From: an uncultured Bacteroidales bacterium
GTDB taxonomy: Bacteria > Bacteroidota > Bacteroidia > Bacteroidales > UBA932
Reading direction: 5' to 3'
Length of the DNA: 6,558 bases
Assembly: GCA_945983015.1 (NCBI GenBank)
Contig: CAMFSN010000079.1
Location: forward strand, 1-6,558
Shown here in pieces: positions 1-6,465 of this stretch. Positions within the stretch are counted from its first letter, which is position 1, and the number at the start of each line of letters is the position of its first letter. The notes below the pieces were generated by a model. That model did no database searches. It was not told the origin of the DNA and saw nothing but the letters and a program-made list of their open reading frames with translations. A program made the translations under genes and the position numbers.

Positions 1-1710
1 AGCGATCAAGGTACCCTTCTTCACCCTTCTCTCGTTCACTGCGGCATCCTTGCTTCTGCTGCCTACCCACCAGGAGATGCCTCCACCCAGCAGCAGCGGC
101 AGATTCAGGTCTATAGGGATGAACATTCCCAGACAGAATGCCAATGCGGGTACCCCGCAGAAGTTCAGCACTATGGCTATCGCTGCTCCTATTCCATATA
201 AGAGCCAAGGCGCGCTGCCGCCATTCATCATCGGCTGGATTACAGCCGCCATAGCATTGGCCTGAGGAGCTACGAGAGCACCCTCGCCGGTAAATCCGTA
301 AGTCTTGTTCAAAACCAGCATCACTCCACCTACCGTGGCTGCAGCCACCAGGGTTCCCAGGAACTTCAGACCTTGCTGATGGGCTGGGGTAGTGCCGGTC
401 CAATATCCTATCTTCAAGTCCGTAACAAAGCCTCCGGCCATAGACAGGGCTGTGCAGACTACGCCGCCTATAATCATAGCTGCGGCCATTCCGCTATTCC
501 CTTTCAAGCCCACTGCCACCAGAACCAGGGCAGTGATAATCAGGGTCATAATGGTCATTCCGCTGACGGGGTTGGAACCCACGATGGCTATGGCATTGGC
601 CGCCACCGTAGTAAAGAGGAAGGAGATTACTGCCACTATCAGAAGCCCTATCACAGCCTGCCAGATATTGTTTACCACTCCACCGAAAGCAAAGAAGACG
701 AAGATGGCCAGAAGGGTAATCACTACGGAGATCACCACTATCTTCATAGAGAGATCCCTGTCCTTTTCCTCAACTTTCTGACTGCCGCTTCCTTTCTTTG
801 AGAACTCGCTGACTGCAAGTCCAAGGGCACTCTTGATGACTCCTGCGCTCTTTATTATGCCAATTACTCCGGCAGTGGCTATGCCTCCTATGCCTATATG
901 TCTGGCATATTCCTTAAATATCTGATCGGCGCTCATCTCTCCCACTGTCAGATTCAGGCCCGTCCCCATAAGGTCCAGTACCTGATTCCCGAATAGCAGA
1001 TTCATTCCAGGGATAATCAGCAGCCAAACCAGCAGGGAGCCCAGACAGATGATAAAGGCGTATTTCAGACCCACTATATAGCCCAGACCCAGAACTGCGG
1101 CTCCGGTGTTCAGTTTCAGAACCAGCTTGGCCTTGTCAGCCACCACCTGACCCAGATGGGTGAAAGTGCTGCTGATGGTCTCGGCCCAGGCCCCGAAAGT
1201 GGAGATTACAAAGTCGTACAGACCGCCGATGAGTCCGGCGCTGACCAGGGTTTTGGTGCTGTTCCCACCTTCCTCTCCGCTGACCAGCACCTGAGTGGTG
1301 GCGGTAGCTTCAGGGAAAGGGTATTTGCCGTCCATCTCCTTGACGAAATACTTACGGAAAGGTATCAGGAAGAGGATTCCCAGACAGCCTCCCAAAAGGG
1401 AAGATAGGAACATCTGTGCGAAACTTACGTCCAGCCCCAGGATGTAGATGGCCGGAAGGGTAAAGATGGCTCCCGCCACTATGACTCCCGAGCAGGACCC
1501 TATGCTTTGGATTATGACATTCTGTGCCAAGGAGTTTTTCTTCTTCAGCGCTCCCGTAAGTCCTACCGCTATGATGGATATAGGAATGGCCGCCTCGAAC
1601 ACCTGACCCACTTTCAATCCCAAATATGCTGCGGCTGCTGAAAAAATAACCGTCATCAGCAGACCCACCGCCACAGAGTAGGCCGTAATTTCATTCTTCT
1701 CTTGCTTCAT
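1..1710 (-). CDS. OPT-family oligopeptide transporter (C-terminus off left edge)
   Basis: Inner-membrane secondary transporter of the OPT family (PF03169 type), which is known for proton-coupled import of small peptides or metal-chelate-like substrates; the substrate here is unknown. The reading frame is open from an ATG at 1710-1708 to base 1, giving 570 codons with no internal stop. Seen in the sequence: an early membrane segment (about residues 11-30) running into Y-L-G-L-K-V-G-Q at 29-36, the Y-P-F-P-E block at 130-134 that in this family precedes the ATA/TTQVL region, many further hydrophobic segments, a charged cytosolic-type loop (around S-E-F-S-K-K-G-S, then V-E-E-K-D-R-D), and near the edge the block G-G-I-S-W-W-V-G followed by a basic stretch. 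Bacterial members from memory are about 640-670 residues, so perhaps 70-100 residues lie outside the window. No Shine-Dalgarno is visible before the ATG, as is common in Bacteroidota. It is transcribed away from the sugar cluster. Family call is firm; substrate is not. Confidence 0.93.
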   Translation of the reverse strand, partial: MKQEKNEITAYSVAVGLLMTVIFSAAAAYLGLKVGQVFEAAIPISIIAVGLTGALKKKNSLAQNVIIQSIGSCSGVIVAGAIFTLPAIYILGLDVSFAQMFLSSLLGGCLGILFLIPFRKYFVKEMDGKYPFPEATATTQVLVSGEEGGNSTKTLVSAGLIGGLYDFVISTFGAWAETISSTFTHLGQVVADKAKLVLKLNTGAAVLGLGYIVGLKYAFIICLGSLLVWLLIIPGMNLLFGNQVLDLMGTGLNLTVGEMSADQIFKEYARHIGIGGIATAGVIGIIKSAGVIKSALGLAVSEFSKKGSGSQKVEEKDRDLSMKIVVISVVITLLAIFVFFAFGGVVNNIWQAVIGLLIVAVISFLFTTVAANAIAIVGSNPVSGMTIMTLIITALVLVAVGLKGNSGMAAAMIIGGVVCTALSMAGGFVTDLKIGYWTGTTPAHQQGLKFLGTLVAAATVGGVMLVLNKTYGFTGEGALVAPQANAMAAVIQPMMNGGSAPWLLYGIGAAIAIVLNFCGVPALAFCLGMFIPIDLNLPLLLGGGISWWVGSRSKDAAVNERRVKKGTLIA

Positions 1711-1730
1711 ACTCACTTTGGTTTCGTTAA

Positions 1731-1758
1731 CAAGGTGCTTTCGCTTATGCGAAACTTG
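1731..1758 (-). promoter_or_regulatory. Hairpin in the leader of the OPT transporter transcript
   Basis: A perfect 6-bp inverted repeat, TTTCGC (1739-1744) and GCGAAA (1749-1754), encloses a 4-base loop. It is extended by CAAG (1731-1734) pairing with CTTG (1755-1758) across a 4-base bulge at 1735-1738. If the minus-strand -7 box at 1771-1764 is real, this hairpin lies at the very 5' end of the transporter mRNA, about 20 bases before the start codon. It could be a 5' stabilising structure, a regulatory leader, or a dyad protein-binding site on the DNA. There is no T-run beside it, so it is not a classical terminator. Pairing is seen; function is inferred. Confidence 0.4.
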
Positions 1759-1763
1759 AATTA

Positions 1764-1771
1764 CAAATATA
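1764..1771 (-). promoter_or_regulatory. Candidate -7 box for the OPT transporter
   Basis: Read on the minus strand the bases are TATATTTG, an exact match to the Bacteroides -7 consensus TAnnTTTG. Transcription would start near 1758, giving a leader of roughly 48 bases before the ATG at 1710. The -33 element is not convincing: the nearest TTTG on this strand is at 1799-1796, about 24 bases upstream, where roughly 19-21 is usual. The site is AT-rich, so chance matches are possible. Confidence 0.4.
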
Positions 1772-1784
1772 CGATTTTCTTTAT

Positions 1785-1792
1785 TAAATTTG
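1785..1792 (+). promoter_or_regulatory. Candidate -7 box for the FAD oxidoreductase operon
   Basis: TAAATTTG matches the Bacteroides -7 consensus TAnnTTTG exactly. Transcription would begin near 1797-1799 and leave a short leader of about 16-18 bases before the ATG at 1815. No good -33 TTTG sits 19-21 bases upstream (the bases there are TTAC). The place where a -33 would be is occupied by the -7 box of the divergent transporter promoter. This is the only plausible start site for the whole plus-strand cluster inside the window. Confidence 0.4.
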
Positions 1793-1814
1793 TGTCAAAC
1801 TAATAACTACTGAT

Positions 1815-3629
1815 ATGCGAAAGAGTTTATTTCCTGTAATTGCACTGGCTCTTTTTCTGCTAAGTTCCTGTAATTCTTACGATGTCCTTATCGTGGGAGG
1901 CGGAGCATCCGGTACAATGGCCGGAATTCAGGCTGCCAGAATGGGGAGCAAGACTATGATTGCAGAAGAAAACTGCTGGATAGGAGGTATGCTTACTTCG
2001 GCAGGAGTGTCCGCTATTGATGGAAACTACAAGCTGCGCGGAGGTCTTTTTCGAGAGTTTACGGATGCGCTTGCAGAACATTATGGCGGCTATGACAATT
2101 TAAAGACCGCCTGGGTAAGCAATATTATGTTCGAGCCTTCGGTGGGCGAGGCCATTTTGGAGGATCTTGTATCCGAGGAGAAGAATCTTACTCTATGTAA
2201 GGAATATGTCTTCGAAAGCGCCAGCAAGCTGAAGCGGGGTTGGAAGGTCTGTTTCTCCACTCCGGAAGGTCGGAAATGCATCAAGTGCAAGGTGCTCATC
2301 GACGGTACTGAACTCGGAGACCTGGCCAAGGCTTGTGGAATCAAGTATCACATAGGCTTCGACCCTAAGTCCTATACCGGAGAGAAAATGGCCTTTGAAC
2401 AGGGGAACGATATAGTTCAGGACCTCACTATGGTTATGACTCTGAAGGATTATGGCCCTGGAGCCGATATGACCATAGAAAAGCCGGAGGATTATGATAA
2501 GATGAACTATGTGAACTGCTGTCTGAATCCTTTGAACACCCCTGTTTTCGAGAAAGGACAGAGCCTCTGGTCTGCCGAGATGATGCTTTCTTACGGGCAG
2601 CTCCAGAACGGCAAGTATATGATCAATTGGCCTGTTGAAGCCAATGATTTTTATGCCAATATTATAGAAATGGACCGCGCGCAGAGGGACTCCGTGATTC
2701 GCAAAGCCAAACTGCGCACCCTCGGCTTCCTCTACTTCCTTCAGACCGAACTGGGCTACAGGAACCTGGGCCTTGCCGACGACGAGTATCCTACCGAAGA
2801 CAAATTGGCCTTTATTCCATATCATCGCGAGAGCCGCCGTATCGAAGGCGAATATCTTTTCACTATGGACGAGGCCGAATGCAGATACGATTTCAAGGGC
2901 TACCGGACCGGTGTGGCAGTGGGCGATTACCCTGTGGACCACCATCATTTTGCAAATCCGGACTGGAAGCGTCTGTCCCATCTGTGGTTTGCCCAGATTC
3001 CATCCTTCACTTTGCCGCTAGGAACTTTGATTCCTCTGGAAGTGGAGGATTTCATAGTGGCCGAGAAGTCCATCTCTGTATCCAATCTGGTTAACGGAAC
3101 CACCCGTCTTCAGCCTGTAGTCTGCGAGATTGGGCAGGTGGCTGGAGTCATCGCTGCCCTGTCAGTGAAGAATTCCTGCAGTGTCCGAGAGATAAAGGTC
3201 CGAGATGTCCAGAAAGTCTTGCTGGAAGCCGGAGCTTATCTGCAGCCATATCTGGACCTGCCGGTGGAGGATGCCGATTTCAAGGTCCTTCAGAGGCTGG
3301 GCTCCACCGGCATACTCAGGGCTGAGGGCCGAAATGTGGGCTGGACGAATGAATCCTGGTTCCGCGCTACGGATACTTTGCTATGGAAGGATCTTTTCCT
3401 CGAGGAGTATTATGGCGTAGCCTACAGGGATTCCTCTGAGCCGGTCAGCAGGAGCGAGTTCGTGGACTTGCTCTCGGAACTTAGCGGAAAGCCTAAGTCC
3501 GAAGTGCTTAAGTTCTTTTCGGTTTCGGAAGAATCTGCCGGCTTGACCCGTCAGGAGGCGGCCCGCGCCATAGATTCAGTCTTAAATCCTTTCGAAAGGG
3601 ATGTTAATTTTAAAGGAGAACTTTTATAG
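1815..3629 (+). CDS. FAD-dependent oxidoreductase, predicted lipoprotein
   Basis: A 604-residue flavoprotein of the FAD_oxidored type (PF12831-like); the reaction and substrate are unknown, though relatives are common in glycan-use clusters. Residues 1-18 are a signal peptide with a hydrophobic core ending in a lipobox L-S-S-C, with C19 the lipid-modified cysteine. The dinucleotide-binding motif G-G-G-A-S-G (28-33) follows almost at once, with E51/E52 placed to bind the FAD ribose. R-E-S-R-R at 338-342 and the block K-S-I-S-V-S-N-L-V-N-G (418-428) through G-Q-V-A-G (440-444) are the family's conserved downstream FAD-contact regions. The last 100 residues form a helical tail; its end (578-593, T-R-Q-E-A-A-R-A then N-P-F) resembles SLH-like ends in this family. 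Only one ATG follows the in-frame stop at 1785, so the start is secure. It is the first gene of the plus-strand cluster. There is no twin-arginine motif, so export should be through Sec. Family firm, substrate open. Confidence 0.88.
   Translation: MRKSLFPVIALALFLLSSCNSYDVLIVGGGASGTMAGIQAARMGSKTMIAEENCWIGGMLTSAGVSAIDGNYKLRGGLFREFTDALAEHYGGYDNLKTAWVSNIMFEPSVGEAILEDLVSEEKNLTLCKEYVFESASKLKRGWKVCFSTPEGRKCIKCKVLIDGTELGDLAKACGIKYHIGFDPKSYTGEKMAFEQGNDIVQDLTMVMTLKDYGPGADMTIEKPEDYDKMNYVNCCLNPLNTPVFEKGQSLWSAEMMLSYGQLQNGKYMINWPVEANDFYANIIEMDRAQRDSVIRKAKLRTLGFLYFLQTELGYRNLGLADDEYPTEDKLAFIPYHRESRRIEGEYLFTMDEAECRYDFKGYRTGVAVGDYPVDHHHFANPDWKRLSHLWFAQIPSFTLPLGTLIPLEVEDFIVAEKSISVSNLVNGTTRLQPVVCEIGQVAGVIAALSVKNSCSVREIKVRDVQKVLLEAGAYLQPYLDLPVEDADFKVLQRLGSTGILRAEGRNVGWTNESWFRATDTLLWKDLFLEEYYGVAYRDSSEPVSRSEFVDLLSELSGKPKSEVLKFFSVSEESAGLTRQEAARAIDSVLNPFERDVNFKGELL
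3613..3618 (+). promoter_or_regulatory. Shine-Dalgarno-like AAGGAG before the CE2-like esterase
   Basis: AAGGAG lies inside the last codons of the oxidoreductase, 14 bases before the ATG at 3633. The spacing is long. It is the only clear Shine-Dalgarno-like sequence before any gene in the window, so it supports the 3633 start and suggests separate initiation on a shared transcript. Confidence 0.45.
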
Positions 3630-3632
3630 AAT

Positions 3633-4706
3633 ATGAAAAAGATTACTTTGACAATTTTGGCCGTTTTGCTTTCAGTATATGTGGGCAAGGCAGAGAGCAT
3701 CAAGGCTTCCGATAGCAGGATATCTTATGTCGGACGTACTGTCGTGGAGTCCGGTTTCGTAAGTTTCGACTGGAGCGCCACTACCATCAGGCTTCGTTTT
3801 AAGGGAAGCACTTTGCAGATAAAATGTTCCGATACCCATAAGGATTATTTCAATCTCTGGCTGGATAAGGCCCAGAGCGCCGTTCCGGACGAGGTGATAA
3901 CCGTGGAGGGAGATACCCTCATCACTCTTTTCAAAGGAAAGAAAGGAGTTCACCAGCTCATTCTTCAGAAGAGAACAGAAGGCGAGCAGGGCTGTGTTAA
4001 ATTGGAGGAATTCATTAGTGACGGGACCTTCCTTCAGGCAGCTCAGCCGAAAGGCAGGCTCATAGAGTTTATAGGCGATTCCTACACCTGTGGCTATGGC
4101 ACTGAGGCTGCGGACAGGAACAGCCCTTTCCTGCCCTCAGAGGAGAATCCATCCCTTACTTATGCCGATATCCTGGCCAGGTATTTCGATGCGGAGGCTG
4201 TACACATCAGTCACAGCGGCCGAGGAGTGGTAAGAAATTACGGGGATTATAATCAGCATGAGAATATGTCAATCCGTTATGCTCAGGCTTACGACGAGTA
4301 CAGCGCTCAGGCCTGGGAGGCGAGCTATCAGCCAGACCTGGTGCTCATCTATCTGGGAACCAATGATTTTTCTACCGGAAAGCAACCAAGTCTAAGGGCC
4401 TGGTGTGAGAGTTATAAGAATCTCTTGCTGAAAATCAGGGAATTTCACGGAGAGCAGGTGCCTATTCTCTGTGTGGCTTCCAAGGCCGATGAGACCTTGG
4501 GACTTTGGGTGAAGGAGGCTGTCAGGCGCAGCGGACTCGAGGGAGTCTATGCGACTCAGATAGACCATGAAGCCCATAATGAAGACGAGGACCTGGGTGC
4601 GTCTTGGCATCCAAATTACAAGGGTCACAGAAAGGTCGCAAGCATTATGGCTCCTTATGTGGCCACCCTCACCGGCTGGGAGCTTCCGTTTAAAGTATTG
4701 GAGTAA
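3633..4706 (+). CDS. Exported SGNH carbohydrate esterase, CE2-like
   Basis: Probable O-acetyl esterase that removes acetyl groups from sugars or polysaccharides in the periplasm or at the surface. The 357 residues comprise a signal peptide (1-20, cleavage after G-K-A), an N-terminal beta-sandwich typical of CE2 proteins (about 28-130, beginning I-S-Y-V-G-R, with F-D-W-S-A-T at 45-50), then an SGNH hydrolase domain from about 143. Catalytic blocks are all present: I-G-D-S-Y with nucleophile S150, S-G-R-G at 195-198, G-T-N-D at 242-245, and W-H-P-N with the catalytic H326 followed by K-G-H. CE2 enzymes commonly use a Ser-His dyad, which fits a Trp rather than an Asp directly before this His. 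Length is normal for the family. It follows the oxidoreductase by 3 bases and its TAA overlaps the next ATG as TAATG. The fold and active site are well supported; the natural substrate is not known. Confidence 0.88.
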   Translation: MKKITLTILAVLLSVYVGKAESIKASDSRISYVGRTVVESGFVSFDWSATTIRLRFKGSTLQIKCSDTHKDYFNLWLDKAQSAVPDEVITVEGDTLITLFKGKKGVHQLILQKRTEGEQGCVKLEEFISDGTFLQAAQPKGRLIEFIGDSYTCGYGTEAADRNSPFLPSEENPSLTYADILARYFDAEAVHISHSGRGVVRNYGDYNQHENMSIRYAQAYDEYSAQAWEASYQPDLVLIYLGTNDFSTGKQPSLRAWCESYKNLLLKIREFHGEQVPILCVASKADETLGLWVKEAVRRSGLEGVYATQIDHEAHNEDEDLGASWHPNYKGHRKVASIMAPYVATLTGWELPFKVLE

Positions 4707-5195
4707 TGGAAAATAAAAGACTTTTATGCTCCCTCGGGGCCTTGTTGAGCGGACTTTTCCTCTCAGCCCAGGTATATACTGATGCCGACACCCTGCCCCT
4801 TTACGGCAAGTGTGGAAGACCCCGCCATCTTTGTCTTCGACTATGTCCCTAATGCCTGGGATTACCTGATAAGGGAGAAAGGGGAGCAATTCTTCAGAAT
4901 TGTAAGGGATGCCCATCCGGATGTACCCGTGCTCTTTTTGGAAGACCCTCATTTCGCCCATTACGAATGGGATTCGAAGATAAAGGAAGAGGTGGATAAG
5001 AAGAATGCCGCTCAAAGGGAGCTCTTTGAAAAGCTCAAGAAGCAGGGCGAGAAGAAGATATACTACCTGAAGTCTGACGGTATGGTGGGAGAAGATGCGG
5101 AAGGCTTCGTGGAGAATATTCATTTTACAGATTTGGGTATGATGAGATATGCGGACTGGATTAGTCCATATCTGAGGAAATACTTGAAAAAATGA
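4706..5195 (+). pseudogene. Second SGNH/GDSL esterase, internally deleted and frameshifted
   Basis: Two pieces of one family are joined out of frame. The first runs from ATG 4706 (overlapping the upstream TAA) and encodes a signal peptide ending S-A-Q (residue 22), then V-Y-T-D-A-D and L-P-L-Y-G-K (23-35), the usual mature start of a Bacteroidota SGNH hydrolase of the Lipase_GDSL_3 (PF14606) class. After K35 this frame turns to nonsense and stops at 4850. From about 4812 another frame resumes with family-like sequence to the TGA at 5195: V-E-D-P-A-I-F-V-F-D-Y-V-P-N-A, P-D-V-P-V-L-F-L-E-D-P, and N-I-H-F-T-D-L-G with the catalytic His codon at 5121. The beta-sandwich domain and the nucleophile-Ser block are gone. 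Full-length relatives from memory are about 350 residues, so some 190 are missing. The C-terminal part alone has an ATG at 4782, but a stable esterase is unlikely without the Ser. An assembly collapse remains possible. Confidence 0.8.
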
Positions 5196-5212
5196 TTAAA
5201 TTAGTAGCCCGA

Positions 5213-5242
5213 ATGAAAAACACAATTACTTGTAGAAAATGA
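5213..5242 (+). other. Nine-codon mini-ORF overlapping the epimerase start
   Basis: In the 43-base gap before the epimerase, an ATG at 5213 opens a frame encoding M-K-N-T-I-T-C-R-K. It ends in a TGA at 5240-5242 that overlaps the epimerase ATG at 5239 as ATGA. This could be an upstream ORF coupled to epimerase translation, the leftover start of a lost gene (M-K-N-T-I is a common way for exported proteins to begin), or chance. No Shine-Dalgarno is visible for either start. Nothing else is apparent in the gap. Confidence 0.15.
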
Positions 5243-6426
5243 ATACGGACATTAATTTTAAGGAACTGGCCTCTCAGTACGAGAAGGAACTTCGTGAAAA
5301 CTGTCTGCCATTCTGGCTTAACAACTCCATCGATAAGGAGTTCGGAGGATATTTCTCCTGCCTTAACAGGGATGGCAGCGTGTTTGACACTGACAAATTC
5401 ATCTGGCTTCAGGGTAGGGAAGTCTGGCTCTTCGCTATGCTTTATAATAATCTGGAGAAGAAGCAGGAGTGGCTCGACACCGCTATCGGCGGAGCCGAAT
5501 TCTTAAAGAAATACGGGCACGACGGTAATTATGATTTCTACTTTTCTGTTACCAGGGAAGGCAAGCCTATCATTCAGCCATATAATATCTTCTCTAACAC
5601 TTTCGCTTGTATGGCTTTCGCCCAGCTGGCCAAGGCTACAGGAAGCGAGGAATACGCTCAGATTGCGAAGAAGACTTTCGAGCGCATTCTGGCGCGTCGG
5701 ACAAATCCTAAGGGACAGTGGAACAAGGCCTATCCGGGGACTCGCCCGATGAAGGATTTCGCCCTGCCTATGATTATCTGCAATATGGCTCTCGAAGTTG
5801 AGGATATCATTAACGATCCGGCCCTTATCGACAAGACCATAGACGAAAGCGTGCACGAGATAGTGGATGTGTTCTATCAGCCAGATTTGGGAGTGATTAT
5901 GGAGAACCTTTCTCCTGAAGGGGAATTGGTGGACTGTTTCGAAGGCCGTAAGGTGAACCCCGGACACGACCTGGAGGCGATGTGGTTCCTTATGAACATA
6001 GGTATCAGGAGAAATGACCGCAAGCTCATAGACAAGGCTGTGGAGATATCTCTCAGCGTAATAGAATACGGTTGGGATAAGGAGTACGGCGGAATCTTCT
6101 ATTTTATGGACCGCAAGGGCTATCCTACCCAGGAACTGGAGTGGGACCAGAAGCTCTGGTGGGTTCATCTGGAGAGTTCCATCGCGATGATCAAAGGCTA
6201 TCAGCTCACCGGTAACGAGAAATGCCTTGAGTGGTTCCTGAAACTCCACGACTATATGTGGGCTCATTTCAAGGACCAGGAATATCCTGAGTGGTATGGC
6301 TATCTGAACCGTCGCGGCGAGGTGCTACTTCCACTTAAGGGAGGCAAATGGAAGGGCTGCTTCCACGTTCCGAGAGGTCTTTATCAGATCTGGCAGATTC
6401 TGGATGCTATCAAAAACAATGCATAA
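5239..6426 (+). CDS. N-acylglucosamine 2-epimerase (AGE/RENBP family)
   Basis: Cytoplasmic epimerase that inverts C2 of a free, unphosphorylated sugar; in its closest characterised relatives the reaction is ManNAc to GlcNAc. The 395 residues form a single alpha/alpha-barrel of the usual length, with no signal peptide. Signature blocks: W-L-Q-G-R ending in R60, N-P-G-H-D with H243, H-L-E-S with E312, and C-F-H-V-P-R with H376. As I recall, R57, H239, E308 and H372 are the key residues of the Anabaena enzyme; the near-constant offset of 3-4 supports a true AGE. The C-F-H-V-P-R ending is of the renin-binding-protein type and differs from the ending I recall for cellobiose 2-epimerases. It is the only plus-strand gene here whose product stays in the cytoplasm, so it probably handles a sugar imported after the exported enzymes have acted. 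In Bacteroides fragilis a homologue serves sialic-acid catabolism (NanE), but no other nan gene is visible here, so no symbol is assigned. Confidence 0.85.
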   Translation: MNTDINFKELASQYEKELRENCLPFWLNNSIDKEFGGYFSCLNRDGSVFDTDKFIWLQGREVWLFAMLYNNLEKKQEWLDTAIGGAEFLKKYGHDGNYDFYFSVTREGKPIIQPYNIFSNTFACMAFAQLAKATGSEEYAQIAKKTFERILARRTNPKGQWNKAYPGTRPMKDFALPMIICNMALEVEDIINDPALIDKTIDESVHEIVDVFYQPDLGVIMENLSPEGELVDCFEGRKVNPGHDLEAMWFLMNIGIRRNDRKLIDKAVEISLSVIEYGWDKEYGGIFYFMDRKGYPTQELEWDQKLWWVHLESSIAMIKGYQLTGNEKCLEWFLKLHDYMWAHFKDQEYPEWYGYLNRRGEVLLPLKGGKWKGCFHVPRGLYQIWQILDAIKNNA

Positions 6427-6465
6427 TGCTTGACTATAATCCTGTGCCATCAGATTTGTAAAGAA

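Noticed and set aside
373..801. Plus-strand open frames of 129 and 142 codons within the first 1.7 kb.
   Set aside because: They lie opposite the continuous OPT transporter frame on the minus strand, and their translations show no recognisable protein features.
2193..2981. A 262-codon minus-strand open frame opposite the oxidoreductase, and a 254-codon one opposite the epimerase (5503-6267).
   Set aside because: Both are antisense to well-supported genes with clear family motifs, and show no recognisable motifs or start context of their own.
3627..3635. The oxidoreductase and the CE2-like esterase are in the same frame, separated only by TAG AAT ATG, so amber readthrough would make one long fusion.
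   Set aside because: The esterase begins with a clear signal peptide and has its own AAGGAG upstream. A fusion would bury that signal in the middle of a protein, so two separate genes are far more likely.
4782..5195. The C-terminal esterase piece as an independent small gene starting at ATG 4782.
   Set aside because: Its first ten residues are off-frame translation of the neighbouring N-terminal piece, and the part that matches the family begins mid-domain without the nucleophile serine. It fits a deletion remnant better than a gene.
6430..6440. TTGAC directly followed by TATAAT before the last gene, resembling sigma-70 promoter elements.
   Set aside because: The two hexamer-like strings are adjacent with no spacer of about 17 bases, and Bacteroidota do not use that promoter type as their main one.
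6451..6458. CAGATTTG just before the last gene, one base off the TAnnTTTG -7 consensus.
   Set aside because: The first consensus base is wrong, the upstream CTTG is a poor -33, and the transcript would start almost on the ATG at 6466. Readthrough from the operon is simpler.
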